The notes under the pieces: generated by a model
What the model saw: only the letters and a program-made list of their open reading frames with translations
What the model was told of the DNA's origin: nothing
Database searches by the model: none
Shown here: positions 31,472 to 33,585 of the stretch, piece by piece
Layout of the letters: every line of letters begins with the position of its first letter
Position numbering within the stretch: position 1 is the stretch's first letter
NCBI GenBank assembly: GCA_028717345.1
Contig: JAQUNZ010000023.1
Coordinates: forward strand, 1 to 33,585
Source of the DNA: Candidatus Methanoperedens sp.
Lineage (GTDB): Archaea; Halobacteriota; Methanosarcinia; Methanosarcinales; Methanoperedenaceae
DNA: 33,585 nucleotides
Direction of reading: 5' to 3'
Translations under genes and position numbers: made by a program

Positions 31472-32131
31472 ATGGCAGAGCTTGGAAAAATCGAGAAACC
31501 TGAAGCAGGAAGCTTCAAGGAAAAAAGAAAACTCTTCGTGGTGCCAACGCTTCCTTTTGAAGAGCTTTCAGTGGAAATGGATATTGATAAGGCAAAAGTG
31601 GAAAGGTTCTGGGGCGAGGTGAAGGAAAAGATAGAATATTTCAGGTCAACATACGGTAACATCAGTGTGGTATTCATTGAAGGCATGAGCGAGGACGAGG
31701 CAAAAGGCATTGAATTCTTTGACAGGTTAGGGAAAGAAAGCAATCATTACAAATTCCTGAAAAGCCTGACCGAGGCTGGCGCAAAGCTAAAAGGGATCGA
31801 TAAAACAGGAATTCTCATGCAGGGAAAGCTTCTTTTTGATGAATATTCAAAATCGTTCTCTCATGAGGTAATGGACATCCATAAGGGCTTCTATGGCAAG
31901 GACATAGACTTTGATAAATGGAGAGAGTACCTGGTCAAAAGGATACAGGAGACACAGGAGGATATAAGCAAACATGCGACAGGGATAATAAGCGGACTTC
32001 CTGAGAATACAAACGGGGTTCTAATATTCACGGATGGCAGACCATTAGAATACCCGCAGGGCATTGATGTGTTCCAGATAAGACCTCCTGCTTTTGACGA
32101 GCTTTCAAAGTTGTTACGGGATAAAATGTGA
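31472..32131 (+). CDS. Conserved-looking archaeal protein of unknown function
   Basis: This 219-residue soluble protein is not one I can name. It opens with LGKIEKPEAGSFKEKRKLFV, then an acidic helix region (DIDKAKVERFWGEVKEKIEYF), a strand-rich part with ISVVFIEGMSEDEAKGIEFF and LTEAGAKLKGIDKTGILMQG, and a closing region with GVLIFTDGRPLEYPQGIDVF. The alternating strands and helices suggest an alpha/beta fold. There is no signal peptide or membrane segment. The TATA box directly upstream supports ATG 31472. Confidence 0.7.
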   Translation: MAELGKIEKPEAGSFKEKRKLFVVPTLPFEELSVEMDIDKAKVERFWGEVKEKIEYFRSTYGNISVVFIEGMSEDEAKGIEFFDRLGKESNHYKFLKSLTEAGAKLKGIDKTGILMQGKLLFDEYSKSFSHEVMDIHKGFYGKDIDFDKWREYLVKRIQETQEDISKHATGIISGLPENTNGVLIFTDGRPLEYPQGIDVFQIRPPAFDELSKLLRDKM

Positions 32132-32170
32132 AGTAATCTTTATCACATTACGGGTTCTTCTGTCTATTCT

Positions 32171-32590
32171 ATGAACTGGATCATTTATGCTCTTGCATGC
32201 GTTGTCCTGTATGGGATAATGCAGTTTTTCATCAAGTTATCGTCCACTGGCAACAATCCTATCGCATCCTCCATGGTCTTTATCACAGTACAATTCATTG
32301 CGCAGATCATCCTTGGGGCATATTTTATCACAAAAAGCGATTTTAATATGGATGCTAACAGCATAAAACTCGGGATCGCAGGAGGCATCACAGCCGCGGT
32401 GGCGACGATAATTTTCTTCCTCGCGCTTGAGAGCGGACCTCTATCAAAGGTCGTACCGATAGCGAATATGAGCCTTCTTGTTAGTGTTCTTCTGGGCGTA
32501 TTGATTCTGGGTGAAGCTGTGAATATCAGGATCGCTGCGGGGGTTGTTTTTGCTATTGCGAGTATATTCCTGCTCACGAATGGGAATTAA
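32171..32590 (+). CDS. EamA/DMT family half-size transporter
   Basis: The 139-residue membrane protein has four to five hydrophobic segments and ends with the EamA pattern PIANMSLLVSVLLGVLILGEAVNIRIAAG split over TM4 and TM5. Full EamA transporters have two such repeats in about 300 residues; this has one, so it should work as a dimer, as single-repeat members do. The substrate is unknown. It lies 40 bases after the previous gene and 85 before thiC; thiamine-related transport is possible but not shown. Confidence 0.87.
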   Translation: MNWIIYALACVVLYGIMQFFIKLSSTGNNPIASSMVFITVQFIAQIILGAYFITKSDFNMDANSIKLGIAGGITAAVATIIFFLALESGPLSKVVPIANMSLLVSVLLGVLILGEAVNIRIAAGVVFAIASIFLLTNGN

Positions 32591-32612
32591 ATCAACTTTA
32601 CTTGTTCTAAAT

Positions 32613-32625
32613 TCAATTTAATTGA
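32613..32625. promoter_or_regulatory. Inverted repeat upstream of thiC
   Basis: TCAATT and AATTGA are exact inverted copies around one T, 50 bases before the thiC start. It could be an operator for a thiamine-pathway repressor, but AT-rich sequence makes chance symmetry fairly likely. Confidence 0.25.
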
Positions 32626-32675
32626 TTAAACACATTTATCTATAATCCCATCCCTCCAAAAGCCAGGTAATACTT

Positions 32676-33585
32676 ATGAGCCTTATTTCAGAAGCAAAAA
32701 AAGGCAGCCTGACAGAAGAAATGAAACAGGTTGCAGCGGAAGAAAGAGTTGAGCCGGAATTCGTGCGCCGCGGGATAGTAAGCGGCAGGATGGTAATCCC
32801 CTTGAGCCCATACCGCCAAACAAAGCCCTGCGGCATCGGGAAAGGACTTCGCACCAAAGTGAACGCATCCATCGGAACATCCTCTGACATTGTGGATATC
32901 GATATGGAGATAGAAAAAGCCCGCGTGGCAGAAGCAACTGGCGCAGACACGCTCATGGAACTTTCAACAGGCGGGGATTTTTATGAGATACGGAAAAAGA
33001 TTGTCGATACCACAACACTTTCAGTCGGAAGCGTGCCGCTTTACCAGGCATTCATAGAAGCTATACGCAAATACGGTAGCGCCGTTGACATGAAAGAGGA
33101 CGAACTCTTCAGGATAACGGCAGAACAGGCAAAGCTGGGGACGAATTTCATGGCTATCCACACAGGCATCAACCTCGTCACTGTGGAGCGGCTCAAGAAC
33201 CAGGGGCGTTTCGGGGGATTATGCTCCCGCGGCGGGGCGTTCATGACAGCCTGGATGATGCATAACGAGAAGGAAAATCCGCTGTACAGCGAGTTCGATT
33301 ACCTGCTTGAGATCATGAAAGAGCACGAAGTGACCCTGAGCATGGGGAACGGCATGCGCGCAGGGGCGATACATGATTCCACTGACCGCGCCCAGATACA
33401 GGAACTGATTATGAATTCCGAGCTTTCTGACAGGGCGCATGAGGCAGGCGTGCAGACCATCGTAGAGGGACCGGGACACATACCCATAGACGAGATAGAC
33501 GCCAATGTGAAGCTCATGAAACGGTTGAGCGGTGAGAAGCCGTTCTATATGCTCGGACCGCTTGTTACTGACATTGCTCCAGGAT
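32676..33585 (+). CDS. thiC: Phosphomethylpyrimidine synthase ThiC, 3' end outside window
   Basis: ThiC is a radical-SAM enzyme that rebuilds aminoimidazole ribotide into the thiamine pyrimidine HMP-P. About 303 residues are seen, with no stop before the edge. Family marks are [95 protein letters not shown] and [12 protein letters not shown]. The CxxCx4C cluster motif lies at the C-terminus, beyond this window. The start ATG 32676 is preceded by AGGTAA (spacing five). Confidence 0.96.
   Translation, partial: MSLISEAKKGSLTEEMKQVAAEERVEPEFVRRGIVSGRMVIPLSPYRQTKPCGIGKGLRTKVNASIGTSSDIVDIDMEIEKARVAEATGADTLMELSTGGDFYEIRKKIVDTTTLSVGSVPLYQAFIEAIRKYGSAVDMKEDELFRITAEQAKLGTNFMAIHTGINLVTVERLKNQGRFGGLCSRGGAFMTAWMMHNEKENPLYSEFDYLLEIMKEHEVTLSMGNGMRAGAIHDSTDRAQIQELIMNSELSDRAHEAGVQTIVEGPGHIPIDEIDANVKLMKRLSGEKPFYMLGPLVTDIAPG

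Noticed and set aside
32591-32675. TPP riboswitch before thiC
   Set aside because: Only 85 bases are available and I see no conserved CUGAGA or GGGUGC-type elements or stems.
1-33585. CRISPR arrays, insertion sequences or prophage genes
   Set aside because: No regularly spaced repeats, transposase or integrase frames or terminal repeats were found on either strand.

Overview
The window is a gene-dense archaeal chromosome segment, most likely from a methane-metabolising member of the Methanosarcinales; an ANME-2d ('Ca. Methanoperedens') type genome is plausible but not proven. The evidence is the archaeal information-processing set (TFE, Trm56, aCPSF2-like nuclease, aIF1/SUI1, EndA, RNase P Rpp21 subunit, archaeal LeuS, RlmE fused to TRAM), an F420-dependent methylene-tetrahydromethanopterin dehydrogenase (mtd), a PGF-CTERM surface protein, archaeal TATA boxes at leaderless starts and GGTGATC-type ribosome binding sites. 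No gap longer than about 160 bases lacks a gene. The two largest, 3262-3420 and 30335-30490, hold divergent promoters or an upstream region.

Left part (1-7.4 kb): a minus-strand operon runs aCPSF2-like nuclease > Trm56 > ATP-grasp enzyme > TFE (cut at the window edge). It is divergent from mtd, which has a perfect 12-bp inverted repeat upstream. Next come aIF1, a DUF192 protein, the two-repeat splicing endonuclease EndA, a small ribbon-helix-helix-like protein and a secreted PGF-CTERM protein.

Middle part (7.4-18.3 kb): hemB with a DUF2227 membrane protein, a transglutaminase-like lipoprotein, a small hypothetical, a cyclophilin, a VapBC-type toxin-antitoxin pair, a GT2 plus DUF2298 glycosylation pair, a short paralogue of the small RHH-like protein, truA and leuS.

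Signalling part (18.3-24.7 kb): seven genes with overlapping or nearly touching ends encode a roadblock/LC7 protein, a two-domain KaiC-like ATPase, two 3-TM small membrane proteins, a PhnD-like binding lipoprotein without transporter partners, a large multi-sensor histidine kinase and a receiver-only response regulator. This is the best candidate for an undescribed system. A reasonable model is that the lipoprotein and kinase sense an external ligand and signal through the receiver, with the KaiC and roadblock proteins as a nucleotide-driven switch; that wiring is inference.

Right part (24.7-33.6 kb): a DUF2150-like protein, three SAM-linked genes in a row (methyltransferase, RlmE-TRAM, SAM hydroxide adenosyltransferase), two tandem paralogous helical proteins of unknown function, a lone 7-TM protein, tRNA-Val(UAC), a PPC/DUF296 protein, the RNase P subunit, an unknown conserved protein, a half-size EamA transporter and the 5' part of thiC.

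Several starts need correction relative to simple ATG/GTG/TTG calling. The aCPSF2-like gene appears to start at ATT and the GT2 gene at ATA, both behind good ribosome binding sites, and mtd, vapB and the SAM adenosyltransferase start internally to their longest frames.
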